This document shows, piece by piece, positions 53,905 to 64,000 of a stretch of 64,000 nucleotides of DNA (the first letter of the stretch is position 1; each line of letters opens with the position of its first letter). The position numbers and the translations under genes are program-made. The notes under the pieces were generated by a model, which searched no databases, had not been told where the DNA came from, and saw nothing but the letters and a program-made list of their open reading frames with translations. Source of the stretch: Ophiostoma sp. CBS 140.51 (taxonomy: Eukaryota > Ascomycota > Sordariomycetes > Ophiostomatales > Ophiostomataceae); NCBI GenBank assembly GCA_029298735.1, contig JANSLP010000100.1:1-64000 (forward strand). The letters run 5' to 3'.

Positions 53905-56177
53905 TTAGTACTCAAATCTAAAGTCCAGTCGCTTGTTGCCCTCGTCTTTTGTGGTCTTGATGTAGTGCTCCCGCTCCTCTGCTGTCCAACCGTTCCAAAT
54001 CTTATCTCGGCGGAAGTTCTCCCACTTGTAGTAAAAGTTGACCAACAAGTATAGGACAATGTTCGAAATGCATATGATTATGAGGCTCCGATTTCCACGC
54101 AGGTAGCGTGGGGCATCATCTGTAGCTAGTTAGTACTGGACAGCTTCGACCATCCTTGCACGGTGAGAAGATACATACCTGCACGATAGATGTTGGAATA
54201 GATGACGCTGCAAGCCTGAACAGTCATGTTGTACGCGGCCGTTGAGACTGTTCTAGAACGCACCGTGTTTGCGTTTCTGGATACCCAGCCAACTTGTACC
54301 GAATGGTTACTCGGGTAGCCAAGCAAAATTGTAACAATGGCAAAGACAATCCACTTGTTTTCGGTCGACGTGTCTGTTGCGTAGAGCGCGACAAGGCATG
54401 GCAGTACCCATATCTGTCCAATGATACCGTTGAACGCCAATTTGCGTGACCAGCCAGCAAACCGCGTGGCGGCCAGTAACGTTATCATTTTGAGGACATT
54501 GCTTGGAATAACCAGCAAGGTGGTCTGAAATGTAGAAAAGCCTAAGCCCTTGAGACTGTATTTTTGTGCCTTAGTAAAGCGTCTCGTAAGTCTAAAGAAG
54601 AGAGTCATCATGCATCATACCTCAGGGTTAGATATTGTGATGGGGGGCCCATGGGCATCTGGAAGCATAGCCCAATCAGGTAGCTTTTTCCCATGTTAGC
54701 ATCTCTTTTTGTATGGCTCGAAAATAAAACATCAACTCGAAGTCTCATGCAACGCACACTGGCCAAAGATGGTAGTCGGAGAGAGCTTTGAGTAGAAGCT
54801 TTGGTGTAATCGGTTGTCGGTTATGCATCGTGCCCTTAGAAGGGTCATCCCGAATAACTCTGTTGATAATAATCTTCTCCTCTCTACACCACAAATCAGC
54901 ATTTGCATCAACGTATTGTAAGGCATGTTTTGGATAGGCCCCTTACCTTTCTGTGAACCAGCCTTTTTTACCTCTCGGAAAACCACGCGTTTGTGTAGGG
55001 CTTGGAGGCATAAAGTAGAAGGCTGCAACTCCAACCACAAGGGTAATCATACCCTCGATCAAGAATAACCACCTCCAACCTTCCACTCCGCGATGGTTGT
55101 CAAGATGCAGGATACCAAACGCCATAAACGAGCCGACAATAATGGCGAAGATTTCAGAGGTCCACCACATGGACAGGCGGATGGGCAGCTCGGCGCTCGT
55201 GTAAAAGTAGGACATGAAGAGGTTCATCTAGTTTCCAGTGTGCGTTAGAGCAAACATTGCCGACTGAAGTGGCAGCAAGAAATTTTGTAGGAAAAATACT
55301 TACGTCTGGAATAAAACCGCCTTGGAGGATAGCAAGCAGAGAACGCGTGACGAGGAATGACGTGCGGCCACTCAGTCGGAACTGGCTTGCAGCGACAATA
55401 CTCCATAGAATCATCTGAAGCGGGATCCAACGATCGGGTCCCATCCTCCTCCAGTTAGATGAAGCGTGTCTGGTAGTTTTTTTTACGGATCTGTACGTAC
55501 CATTTCGAGACCAGCTGTGATGGAATCTCAGCACACATGAACGACAAGGAAAAGACTGAATTGCCGAGATTGTAATCTGACAGAAAAAATTAGCTTCATG
55601 ATTCTTCAATTAGTTCACTCTCGCATGCGTACCGTTTGTAGTGAGGTTGAGGTCCGCCAGGAAATTGTTTGTCAGTGCTTGGGCGAGATTGGCACGGTCA
55701 ATCTCCAGGGCCATAAAGGCAACACAGGTGAAGACCAGAATGCGGAAATCGATCTTTCGGACCAAGGCCTAGTAAGGAAAAGTTGTGTTAGTGTTCGGCA
55801 TAAAAGTATGCACACATCACTCTCGGGTAGGTGCATACCTTCTCCTCCCGCCATGTCCAGCGCATCGACGGATCGAACCGATGAAGATTTTCCCAGTCAG
55901 CCCGAGGTCGGTATTCGATCGCCAGCTTGGGGTCGTCGTACACGGATGGTTGGGTTGCAATCGCGTCAAGATCAAAGGGTTCCGATTTCTCCCAGAAAAA
56001 CGTTCGCTTCTGGGAAATCGGCTCGCCAAGTGGAAGTGTGCTGACGGGAAACTGCTGCAATTGGATTTCTTCCACAGTAAGCTGTAGTTTCTTTCCATTG
56101 TCGTCTGTGTCCAAGTTAGCTTCATCGCTGTCAGAGCGAGCCAGGGGTGAGTCGAGCCTCCAAAGCACAGTCGGCAT
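53905..56177 (-). CDS. MFS anion:cation symporter (DAL5/TNA1-like permease)
   Basis: Nine exons: 56177-55839, 55768-55633, 55576-55501, 55445-55304, 55227-54947, 54883-54758, 54683-54621, 54555-54179, 54119-53905. They sum to 1755 nt, 584 residues, all in phase with no stop. Eight introns of 55-76 nt. The joins restore DAL5-family landmarks: [38 protein letters not shown] (TM3-4), [55 protein letters not shown], and [13 protein letters not shown] before the last helix. The family transports allantoate, nicotinic acid, pantothenate and related carboxylates into the cell. The first 100 residues are acidic and cytosolic. The sixth intron has a GTGCGT donor, less common but the only one in phase. 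An alternative acceptor at 54579 would lengthen exon 8 by eight residues. Cargo unknown. Confidence 0.87.
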
Positions 56178-56748
56178 CTTTGAGTATTGCTGGCTGGACG
56201 GTGCTGTTTCTTTCTGTGTCTTGTTGTGTTTCGGTTTGTCTTGTTGTGTCTTGTCCTTGTCTAGATACATGGATTGTCAATGTTCTCCTTCAATCTCTTT
56301 ATAATGTAACTCTGAGACTTGATGCCTCCAAACACGAATGTCGTGATCCATCTTCAGATTGAGAGACAGTGCTTGAAATATGGCAATGAGGCTCGTCAAT
56401 ATCCAATGTTATTTGCGACATTGCAGTCTACCGTCGTACTGGGAAACAAAGCTCCGGGTTGCCCACGGCCCGTAGCCGAGTACTCAAGTACTCTCCGCGA
56501 TGCCGTGATCTTGCATCAAGACGCTACAACATGAACAATGGGTTTGCAGCTGTCAGTAGTGCACCATATTCCATAGGCAAAAGCCACTTTGAAAGAAACT
56601 CACCATGACCAAAGCGTGGCCTGTGACTCGTTGACAGATATTGCATAATATCCTTGACATGGTAAGGTCTCGTTCGCCATACACGGTCAGCCTTGTATAA
56701 TAATACAATCGTGTTTTCGGACTTGGACAGCAAACATACCTCAAAATA

Positions 56749-57145
56749 ATGTTTGGAATTGGTATTTCATACATGGCCACGGCCGGGGATGTAAACGTCG
56801 GACCCGCGGAGATGCTTGTATCTGAAGTTAATAATACCTTGTCTGTTCCACTTTTTCGAGGCACACCTTTGTTCTTATTCGCCAAGAGCCAAGTCACCTC
56901 ACCTTTGCCAAGACCATGCACATACAAGACGCCACCACGGCTGCCGCCGTGAACAGCGAGAGGTGCATCCCGATCAAGCTTTCGCGGCTCTCGCGGACGA
57001 TGCGGACGATGCGGACGATGCGGACACCATTCCCATGGGCCCCTACTGGAAGTCGGACAGACAAGTCCGCTCTTTTGACAAATGTGAAAAAAAAAAACTT
57101 CCGAAGGGCCCAGGTACACAGGCTGTCAGAATATCTAGAGTATGA
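56749..57145 (+). pseudogene. Possible gene relic with ADD triplet repeat
   Basis: Two plus-strand frames look protein-like but do not join: GIGISYMATAGDVNVGPAEM (56749 on) and a piece reading ADDADDADDADTIPMGPYWK. The latter resembles the start of an MFS protein before its first helix. It is encoded by 3.7 copies of the 9-bp unit GCGGACGAT (56993-57025). It ends in frame-breaking A-rich sequence at 57085. Homology is guessed, not shown. Confidence 0.2.
56993..57025. repeat. Tandem 9-bp repeat, 3.7 copies
   Basis: Three perfect GCGGACGAT units plus GCGGAC. The period is a multiple of three, so frames persist through it. Confidence 0.85.
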
Positions 57146-58054
57146 CTGCCATCGTTCTTGAATTAATTCTTTGTACCTCAATAGATATTAACTAGAAAGA
57201 AAGGGGAAAAGTTATGTAATGATCGAAGATACGGTGGGATGGTCTACTAAATCACATAGAATTCCGTATAGGCCACGACTACTACCACCTTATGTGTTGA
57301 TGTTCATTCGCTAATTGTTGTTTGTTTACTTGCTATGCCCGTACTCCTCTTTTCTTTTTTGTTTTGTTTTATTTTGAATTTCTATTTTCCTCATTGTTTT
57401 TTTAGTGGTTTTTTTTTTCGATAAAAAGACTTTTATTCGCTGCCTCATTTCTCTCTTTTATTATTTTTTATTGTTTCTTTCAAGAAAAGAAAATTCCAGC
57501 CCACGGACAATCATCATAATTAATGAGTCAGAAAATTACAGAAGACGAACAAATCCAAACAGCACAAAAAATCGCACAAATTTAATACATTCGACGAAAC
57601 GAAGTGCATACACAAGTTCCTCTAACACGTGCCACAAAGAGAATAACTGCCACAGTTGCACGACATGGCATGCCTCTTCTTTGTCTTCCCTGTCCCCTCG
57701 TACTTTCCGTGTGGCTACCCCGAATCGAGGGTTGCGGAGAAGCTGCGTGGACAACATGGGACTAGTCTGCGGATCGTGGCGCCTGCTCCGCAAGTTGATT
57801 TCCTGAACCAGGAAAAGCATAAGCAGGAGAGGATGAAGAACCTCCAACAAGTGGAATATATGTAACGAGGAAGGTAGGTAATTAGAAAATAGAATCTAGA
57901 AAATAGAATCCCCGTGAAGGGAATAATTTCAATAGATCAAGATCACGATTCAACCAATTTTCTCAACTCACACGGTCACCTCGGCTCGTCCCACGACTCA
58001 CTCCTTCCACTTGCACCCTCTCAACTCAACCCCCGCTCTCATCTCATCTTCACA

Positions 58055-58852
58055 ATGGCCCCCAACTTTGACCTCCAGGACAAGGTCATTGTCATCACCG
58101 GTGGTTCCGGCGGCATTGGTCTGGCCACGGCGGAGTTCTTACTGGCTCAGGGTGCCAAGGTTTCCATTGCCGACTTCTCGGAGAAGGGCATCGAGGCGGC
58201 TACGGCCAAGATCCAGGCTGCCAACTACCCCGGCAAGCTGCACACCAAGTTTGTCGATGTGCGCAAGCCGGCCGAGGTCGACGCCTGGATCGCCGACGTC
58301 GTCAAGACGTTTGGTGCCAAGCTTGACGGTGCCATCAACCTGGCGGGCGTGATCCCCAAGGTCATCAACATTGAGCGCGTCGAGGACCTCAACGATCCGG
58401 ACTGGCAGTTTGTCATGGACGTCAACCTGAACGGCGTGATGCACTCGATGCGTGCGCAGATCCGGGAGATGAACGAGTACGGCAGTATCATCAACGCCAG
58501 CAGTGTCTGTGGTGTCATTGGTTTTGCCCGGAATGCAGCCTACACGGCGACGAAGCACGCTGTTGTGGGCATGACACGGTCGGCGGCCAAGGAGGTGGGT
58601 GACCGTAACATCCGTGTGAACGCTATCGCGCCAGGCTTGATCAACACGGCCATGGTCGCTGAGGCGGCCAGCAAGGACAAGGTGGACGAGAATGGCAACA
58701 AGGCCGAGGATGCGGGTACAGCTCTGAAGTCACACATTAAGCGGCTGGGTAAGCCGGAGGAGGTGGCTGCCCTGTGTGCATGGCTTCTGTGTGACTACAG
58801 CCGGTACATTACGGGCACCGTCCAGGTCATTGATGGCGGCTACACGTGTTAA
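58055..58852 (+). CDS. Short-chain dehydrogenase/reductase (classical SDR)
   Basis: A single exon of 265 residues, ATG at 58055 in CACAATGGCC context; the frame upstream is open but unlike the family. The Rossmann motif TGGSGGIG (15-22) binds the nucleotide, with D40 at the end of strand 2 favouring NAD(H). NLAG (95-98), the catalytic S150 (INASSVCG), Y163 and K167 (YTATK) complete the tetrad. IAPGLINTAM and the C-terminal VIDGGYTC fit the alcohol/keto reductase group. Likely a cytosolic oxidoreductase of a small alcohol or ketone. The second half carries a charged insertion (KDKVDENGNKAED, near 211-223). The 5' leader is C/A-rich. Confidence 0.94.
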   Translation: MAPNFDLQDKVIVITGGSGGIGLATAEFLLAQGAKVSIADFSEKGIEAATAKIQAANYPGKLHTKFVDVRKPAEVDAWIADVVKTFGAKLDGAINLAGVIPKVINIERVEDLNDPDWQFVMDVNLNGVMHSMRAQIREMNEYGSIINASSVCGVIGFARNAAYTATKHAVVGMTRSAAKEVGDRNIRVNAIAPGLINTAMVAEAASKDKVDENGNKAEDAGTALKSHIKRLGKPEEVAALCAWLLCDYSRYITGTVQVIDGGYTC

Positions 58853-59391
58853 AGGGTATATAATTAAAGCGATAGTTGGAATTTGATCAAAATAAAAGTC
58901 ATTATTATATCTTTTTTTTTAGCTTCCCATTCTTTCCTTTTTTGACTTGGTGTTTTTTAACCTCTATAAGTTGCACACTTCATACAACATAAACACCACA
59001 AGGAGGGCGTTTCCAAAATATCCTCAAATTATTTGCTCACCTGCCTCCATGTAACTAGTGAACCCCTCTGGGCAGTCGACCCCAAACTTGTCTTATGTCA
59101 TGATGGCGGCTTTTACATGCAAGAACTGCCCTGGAAAATAAACTCCCCGAAAAAGCGGACCGCTAACAGCATGCCAAAGACTAAAGGCCGCTCTAAATTT
59201 AAATACATTTAAATACAATGATTCATGTTGTTACGCGTGGCCCAAACTTCCACAACGACCTTTCACTTTTCTTCAACCTTTGTTGTATGAATGCTCCCAG
59301 AAAACGGATATCACATGATATTGTCATTACTGTCTTATGTACACTTTAATATCATACAAATTTGTTTCTTAACTTCAGCTCCACCTGTCAC
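58853..59391. other. Convergent gap between SDR gene and Zn2Cys6 gene
   Basis: About 540 bases, AT-rich with T runs (58910-58920), containing the 3' ends of both genes. Nothing else supported. Confidence 0.5.
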
Positions 59392-62300
59392 CTACGGCCA
59401 AGTCCAGTGACCGGCCCGCCGCTCGGCCGAGATGGGGATGTTGTCACCATCGTCTTCAACGTTTCCAGTGGTATTGCTCTTTTGAGAATCTATCGATGCA
59501 GAAGCAGTGTTTGCCCTACTTCCCACTGGTTTGGATACTGTAGTAGGGGAGCGACTTGAAGGTGCCATTCCCACATCCGCCATTGGCGTGTCCTTGTCGG
59601 TGGCAGTGTCGGCAGTGTTGCTGTTTGTCCGCCTCATACTCGCATTGTTATTGTCCGAGTTGCCGCCGTTATTGCTGCCATTGTTGGTCGCCGTCGTCTG
59701 CCCCGAGGACAGGTCGCCCAGGCCACCGTGCATCAACAGGTTCTCGAAAAAGGCGAAATCCACACCCTGTAGGGTCCAGTCGTCTGCCGATCCGCCGACA
59801 CCCGTATTGCTGCCGTCTGTGGCCACGCTCGACGGCATGAAGTTGCCACCCTGTGTCGTTGACGAGATGGTGGGAGTGTTGGCGTTATTGTCGGCAACGT
59901 TGGTGTAGAACATGTAGTTGCTGGACTGTGGATCACTGTTCGGCAGGAAGAGTAGAGGCTGGTTGGCTGTAGTACCCAGAGGTCCAACACTAGACCAACT
60001 GGGTACCATGGCAAGGCCGGTGAGTGGATTGACAATGGGTGTCTCACCAGCAGAGTAGTTGGGGTAGGTGGCAATAAGTTCAGGATTGAAGGTTGGGTTG
60101 GAGGCGACAGCAGGTAGCAGAGACTCCAGCGAGCTGAGTGTGGGACCATTTTGGAGGTAGGGTGACTGCTGTTGCTGTTGCTGTTGCTGCATCTGGAACT
60201 GCTGCTGGAACTGTTGTTGCTGTTGCTGTTGACGCTCTTGCCGTTGACGTTCCTGCTCTTGTCGTTGCTGTTCCTCTTGCTGTTGTTGTTGCTCTTGCAT
60301 CTCCTTTTGCAGTTGCTCTTCTTGTCTCTGTTGCCGCTGCTTGGCTTGGTTCTCGGTATTAGGCCCGCCAATGACACAGTTGACACCGTTGTCGGGGTTT
60401 GTCGTACCGTTGGCTCGGCCACCGGGATTGTTGTTCTTGGCCTCGGACGACAAGACGAGAGAGCACTCATTGCCATTGACCCGCAGGATACCCTCCTTGT
60501 TGATGCGAATCGTGCCCAAAAAGGGAACCCATACGCGCAGGTCATCGGGTGCCTCGTTAGCACGAGCACGGAGTGTTGCCTGTGCATCTTGGCAGCCCAG
60601 CGACGCCGCCACAGCCAGCGAGGCGTCCAGTTCAACATCCAGCATCCGTCTGAGGAATGCTGCACTCTTGGCCGACAACGCATCGTCCTCGTTGAGACGG
60701 GCCATCTCATCCATGCTCTCGAGAACACGCTCCATCATGCCGCGGTCACTCAGGCGCTGGTGGGCCAAGAAATCGTTGGCGACCATCTGGTTCTGTTGCT
60801 GTTCATTGCGGTGGCTGTCAAGGTGAGCCAGACACAGCGTCATGCTAGCCAGAAGGGCAAAGAAGTCGATGCAGCGACAGAAAAAGGTGACCTGCTTGAA
60901 GCTGCGCAGGGACAGGAAGCGGGTGAGCACCTCACGGCTGGCACTGACACAAGTGATCTTGCTGTAGGCGTACTTGTCGACACTGCCGGCGCTGCCACCC
61001 ATTCCATTTGCGTTTCCGTTTCCGCTTGCATTGAGAGGAATGCCGCTGACGGCAGCAGCGACAGCCGAGTTACTATCCTGTCGTGTGAAGCCTGGTGGCA
61101 AAGACGTAGGGATATTGTCACCGTTTCCACGCAGCAAGTGGGCTGTCGATCGGTCCATGGTGGTTCCTGCAACGGCTTCCTCGGGAACAGCACCTGATAC
61201 AGAGGCGTTGGCAGCCTCAGCAGCAACAGCAGCCGTCTCTTCTGCCACAGCAGCAGCTGCCGACTTGGCCGTTGTGTCCGTACCCCGGCGCAGCATGTAC
61301 GGCAGGTGCAGCTGGGTCAGTAGGTGGTAGTGGAACAGCTGGTCGACGAGACGTTGGGTCTGCATAAAGACAGTAGTGCCGTCACCGTCCCACTCGTTGA
61401 TTTGTGGGGTGAGCCACCACTGTGCGGGCATGTTGCGAGAGGCACGCTGCAGAGCCAGGTCGATGGACTGCGTGGACAGCACGTTGGTGATGTCGCTGTA
61501 GCTGTCGTCCACATCGCAAGCATTCATGCCACCGCAGCCCTTTCCCTCGTCGTCCTCACCACGCCAGGCCTCGTTGCGTTCAATTATACGACCAACAATG
61601 ACAGCATGGGCCTCTTCGATGCGACGCAAGTCTTTGTAGAGAGAGATGTAGGCAGCAGTGCCGGCCTCGTCACCCTCAAGACTGGCTGGGATGGGTGGTG
61701 GTGGGATATCGATTTGCTTTTGGGTTCCATTGTGAGAAAGTGTCTTGAGTGCGCCTTTACCATAGGACGGGTGAAGGACAGCCGGGTCACCTGGTGCACC
61801 CTGGGGCAGACCCAGCATGAGAGACAGGTAGCGATCGGCATAGACAATACGGAACCACAGGCACTGCGGCACAATGGGCTGTTGAGTTCCAGGGTCGATA
61901 GACTTGATGGTGGCCGCGGGAAAGCCGCGTTGAAGGCCCATCAGCTGGCCCATGGTCATGGCACGACGGAACGCCAGCCAGGCTCTTCTCAGATTACCCT
62001 GGTTGGACTGGATGACACCCTGCATGACAAGACATTGAACACCCTCAAGGGAGCCGATCAAGCTGTCGTTGCCGGTCACGACGGTGTTGGTGGCACAGAC
62101 AGCTCGCTGCATAATCTCCCGATGGGGTACCTTGAGCCTGCGTAGGGCTGGGTCGAACTGTGGGTGCAAATGTTGAAGGAAGGAGGCAAGCATGAGAAGT
62201 TTTTGGGCGACGAGGACGAGGTGGGATCCGAGGGGTGGCAAGAAGAGAACAGTGCTGGCGGCATCACGGCTGACAGGTGGTGTCTGGGCAGCAAGAACAG

Positions 62301-63609
62301 CCGAGAAGGGTGTGTACACCAACACCTTGTGAAGGCCAGATCGAACAGGCGTAGCCAACGCATCCAATATTAAAGCCTGATCCTCAGGTGATGGCCAAGC
62401 GGCTGCGAGGGTATTGTAGCGGCGCACATACTCATCGTGCATGTGGCTGGCAGCTCGGATGGCCCGTGTCGTGGCGTTGGGAGCGTCTAAGTTGGGGTTG
62501 TTCTGGGCGGGCACGCCAGCAATGGTCTGTGTTGACGATGGGCCTCCCCTGCCACCTCCAATCTTTGATGTGTTGTTGGTCGACTGTGAATCTGCTTCAG
62601 CACCTTCTGTCGCGTCGGCATCTGATCCGGCAGCACCAGCCTGGCTTCCGCTACCAACACGTGTTGCAGTTGTACTGGCCGTCGACGCAGGCGTGGCTGG
62701 GCCTGTAAGTTTTGGTGGCATGGTACCGGGCTGTTCTTCCTCACCCATAACTGTCCCTCTTTCGTGGCCAAACCATGTTGTGTATGTCGTTGGTGTTGCC
62801 CGTTGTTCCTCAGCATCTGTCGGTGTGGTAATACCAGTTCGACTGATGGCAAGGTAGCCCTCCCGCATGCTGACCATGGTCTCGGGTGGTGGAATATTGT
62901 TGATGCCGTGGTGGCGTTGAGCGGCGGGCGGTTCATGCCGTTGAGGTCCAATTGTGTCTGGACCGCCTTCTTCTTCTCCTTCAAACTCGTCGTCTGCCTG
63001 TCGCCGGCGGTGCCTTGATGATGACGGTGACGTCGCCGATGTCATGGTCGACGTTGTAGAGGGCGAGCCATGGCTGGGGCCACGACCTGTGCTGCTTTTG
63101 AGAACCTGATATTGTTGATGTTGTTGTTGCTGTGCCTGTTGCTGCTGATTCTTGACGAGCATCTCCACTAGAGCCTCCATACGGCCCAACCGGTCGTCGA
63201 CATGCCGGCTGTGGTTGGCGGCCGCCGAGAGTGCTGTCGTCTCGGGCAGATCCTGGCTCACACAGGGCGTCCTCCGCCGCCGACAGCCATCGCAGACGAG
63301 ACCAGCAAAGGCTTCGGCATCGCCAATCTCATCTGGGTCGAGGGGCGTGCCATCTGGGGCTGAAAATGTGCAGCGGATCTTCTTGCGCTTGCAGGCCCAG
63401 CAGCTGTGTGTGCCCTTGCGAATCTTGCGGCGCTTGGTGGCGTGTGTTGCTGGTGGTGAGCCGGTGTTTGTTGTGGTCTGAGGTGGTGGTGAACCTGTGG
63501 CCGATCTTGAGGCTGATACGGAGGCAGAGGCAGGGAGGCTCTTTCCTGTTCCACGCGCAACAGCTGTGACCGGGCTATGGTCTGAGGAAAGAGCGCGTCG
63601 CGGGGGCAT
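59392..63609 (-). CDS. Large Zn2Cys6 transcription factor with Gln-rich tract
   Basis: A single exon of 1405 residues, ATG at 63609; the few upstream codons lack an ATG. The zinc cluster is C70-x2-C73-x6-C80-x25-C106-x2-C109-x6-C116 (CWACKRKKIRC...CDGCRRRRTPC), with a long 25-residue loop between the third and fourth Cys. A coiled-coil-like segment rich in Gln (150-175) follows. The fungal MHR lies roughly at 390-750, and between 780 and 1000 there are further helices. Residues about 1090-1160 are a Gln/Glu/Arg-rich tract of over 60 residues, and the C-terminus is Asn/Ser/Thr-rich. Zinc-cluster factors of this kind with the loop pattern occur in several Pezizomycotina; targets are unknown. 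Three GACGTCA motifs lie just upstream of the ATG. The protein should be nuclear. Confidence 0.9.
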   Translation of the reverse strand: MPPRRALSSDHSPVTAVARGTGKSLPASASVSASRSATGSPPPQTTTNTGSPPATHATKRRKIRKGTHSCWACKRKKIRCTFSAPDGTPLDPDEIGDAEAFAGLVCDGCRRRRTPCVSQDLPETTALSAAANHSRHVDDRLGRMEALVEMLVKNQQQQAQQQQHQQYQVLKSSTGRGPSHGSPSTTSTMTSATSPSSSRHRRRQADDEFEGEEEGGPDTIGPQRHEPPAAQRHHGINNIPPPETMVSMREGYLAISRTGITTPTDAEEQRATPTTYTTWFGHERGTVMGEEEQPGTMPPKLTGPATPASTASTTATRVGSGSQAGAAGSDADATEGAEADSQSTNNTSKIGGGRGGPSSTQTIAGVPAQNNPNLDAPNATTRAIRAASHMHDEYVRRYNTLAAAWPSPEDQALILDALATPVRSGLHKVLVYTPFSAVLAAQTPPVSRDAASTVLFLPPLGSHLVLVAQKLLMLASFLQHLHPQFDPALRRLKVPHREIMQRAVCATNTVVTGNDSLIGSLEGVQCLVMQGVIQSNQGNLRRAWLAFRRAMTMGQLMGLQRGFPAATIKSIDPGTQQPIVPQCLWFRIVYADRYLSLMLGLPQGAPGDPAVLHPSYGKGALKTLSHNGTQKQIDIPPPPIPASLEGDEAGTAAYISLYKDLRRIEEAHAVIVGRIIERNEAWRGEDDEGKGCGGMNACDVDDSYSDITNVLSTQSIDLALQRASRNMPAQWWLTPQINEWDGDGTTVFMQTQRLVDQLFHYHLLTQLHLPYMLRRGTDTTAKSAAAAVAEETAAVAAEAANASVSGAVPEEAVAGTTMDRSTAHLLRGNGDNIPTSLPPGFTRQDSNSAVAAAVSGIPLNASGNGNANGMGGSAGSVDKYAYSKITCVSASREVLTRFLSLRSFKQVTFFCRCIDFFALLASMTLCLAHLDSHRNEQQQNQMVANDFLAHQRLSDRGMMERVLESMDEMARLNEDDALSAKSAAFLRRMLDVELDASLAVAASLGCQDAQATLRARANEAPDDLRVWVPFLGTIRINKEGILRVNGNECSLVLSSEAKNNNPGGRANGTTNPDNGVNCVIGGPNTENQAKQRQQRQEEQLQKEMQEQQQQQEEQQRQEQERQRQERQQQQQQQFQQQFQMQQQQQQQQSPYLQNGPTLSSLESLLPAVASNPTFNPELIATYPNYSAGETPIVNPLTGLAMVPSWSSVGPLGTTANQPLLFLPNSDPQSSNYMFYTNVADNNANTPTISSTTQGGNFMPSSVATDGSNTGVGGSADDWTLQGVDFAFFENLLMHGGLGDLSSGQTTATNNGSNNGGNSDNNNASMRRTNSNTADTATDKDTPMADVGMAPSSRSPTTVSKPVGSRANTASASIDSQKSNTTGNVEDDGDNIPISAERRAGHWTWP

Positions 63610-63625
63610 TGTGAAAAAAAGGAAG

Positions 63626-63667
63626 GACGTCAAGAGACGTCAAAGAGGGAAGGTATGATGGACGTCA
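63626..63667 (-). promoter_or_regulatory. Triple GACGTCA cluster in the leader of the Zn2Cys6 gene
   Basis: GACGTCA occurs at 63626-63632, 63636-63642 and 63661-63667, i.e. within 42 bases and starting 17 bases upstream of the ATG. In the gene's sense these read TGACGTC, a CRE/ATF-type half-palindrome. Such close spacing suggests a bZIP-responsive promoter or leader element; not tested. Confidence 0.4.
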
Positions 63668-64000
63668 CAGGAGGGACGAGGCTGAGTGTGTGGCTAGTGG
63701 GTACGATGCGGCGCTCGGAGAGAAAGAGCACCGCAACTCTGAATGTTTGCTCCGTGCAATTGAATATCTCTCCGGAGAGTGAGAGTGAGGGCTCATGAAT
63801 TTCGTCCAGCCATGCCTTTTCTCGGCGGAACGACGATGGTCACAGAAAAGAGGCGTGAGATACGGCAAAAACGAGAGAGAAAGAGAAAATCAATTTTGAA
63901 ACTGGAATCAGGAATCGACTTGGATTGCAATAGAGTAAAAAGAGACCAGAGACACCAATGAAGAGTGCAAAAGGCCCCAAAGGATCATTCTCTGGGGTCT
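63668..64000. other. Upstream region of the large Zn2Cys6 gene
   Basis: The last 333 bases, A/G-rich on the plus strand (TC-rich in the gene's sense), fit a promoter and leader. No gene is visible before the window ends. Confidence 0.45.

Larger units (their letters stand above)
56178..58054. other. Intergenic region permease / SDR gene with decayed DNA
   Basis: About 1.9 kb. It includes the permease leader (56178-56320), a possible gene relic (56600-57145), and an AT-rich stretch of T runs (57300-57520). 57940-58054 is C/A-rich leader of the SDR gene. No intact gene supported. Confidence 0.45.

Noticed and set aside
54555..54579. Earlier acceptor for exon 8 of the DAL5-type permease
   Set aside because: It is in phase, but the later acceptor gives the family sequence [15 protein letters not shown]; the earlier one inserts eight basic residues.

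Overview
The window looks like nuclear DNA of a filamentous ascomycete, most likely a Sordariomycete. Support: short introns (49-83 nt, GTRNGT donors, CTRAC-like branch sites), many Zn2Cys6 regulators with long Gln/Ser/Asp tracts, a nudE gene, a LaeA-like methyltransferase, pisatin-demethylase-type P450s and long TC-rich leaders. An Ophiostomatales-type genome (Sporothrix or relatives) fits, but that is an inference. There is no operon structure and no convincing tRNA, rRNA, CRISPR array or intact transposon. I support 22 protein genes. I joined exons by splice signals and family motifs for eight of them: nudE, methyltransferase, second P450, two Zn2Cys6 factors, sugar porter, DAL5-type permease, and the short last exon of the sugar porter.  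Layout. 0.5-14.2 kb is mostly housekeeping or conserved genes: nudE (-), an ABC1-like serine beta-lactamase-fold hydrolase (+), a two-domain secreted fasciclin protein (-) with a perfect 11-copy 15-bp minisatellite in its leader, an M18 aminopeptidase (-) and an eight-exon LaeA-like methyltransferase (-) with a Pro/Ala-rich tail. 14.2-21.1 kb is a 7-kb stretch without a supportable protein gene; it is strongly pyrimidine-skewed, and the skew changes strand near 15.2 kb.  21.1-37.7 kb is metabolic: P450 (+), M81/MlrC metallopeptidase (+), DHA1-type MFS exporter (+), P450 (-), a C2HC plus Zn2Cys6 regulator (-) and a vanillyl-alcohol oxidase (-) that keeps every known catalytic residue. Together these suggest oxidation and export of plant phenolics or similar small molecules; there is no PKS, NRPS or terpene synthase.  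38.4-46.5 kb holds a secreted hevein/LysM chitin-binding protein, two divergent Zn2Cys6 regulators separated by an AT-rich stretch with an ankyrin-like relic, and a hexose-type transporter convergent with one of them. 47.5-58.9 kb holds a histidine phosphatase lying between two related degenerate repeats, a type-B carboxylesterase, a secreted protein with two carbohydrate-binding-like modules, a nine-exon DAL5/TNA1-type permease, a decayed stretch and an NAD-type SDR. 59.4-63.6 kb is a 1405-residue Zn2Cys6 regulator with three GACGTCA motifs just upstream of its start.
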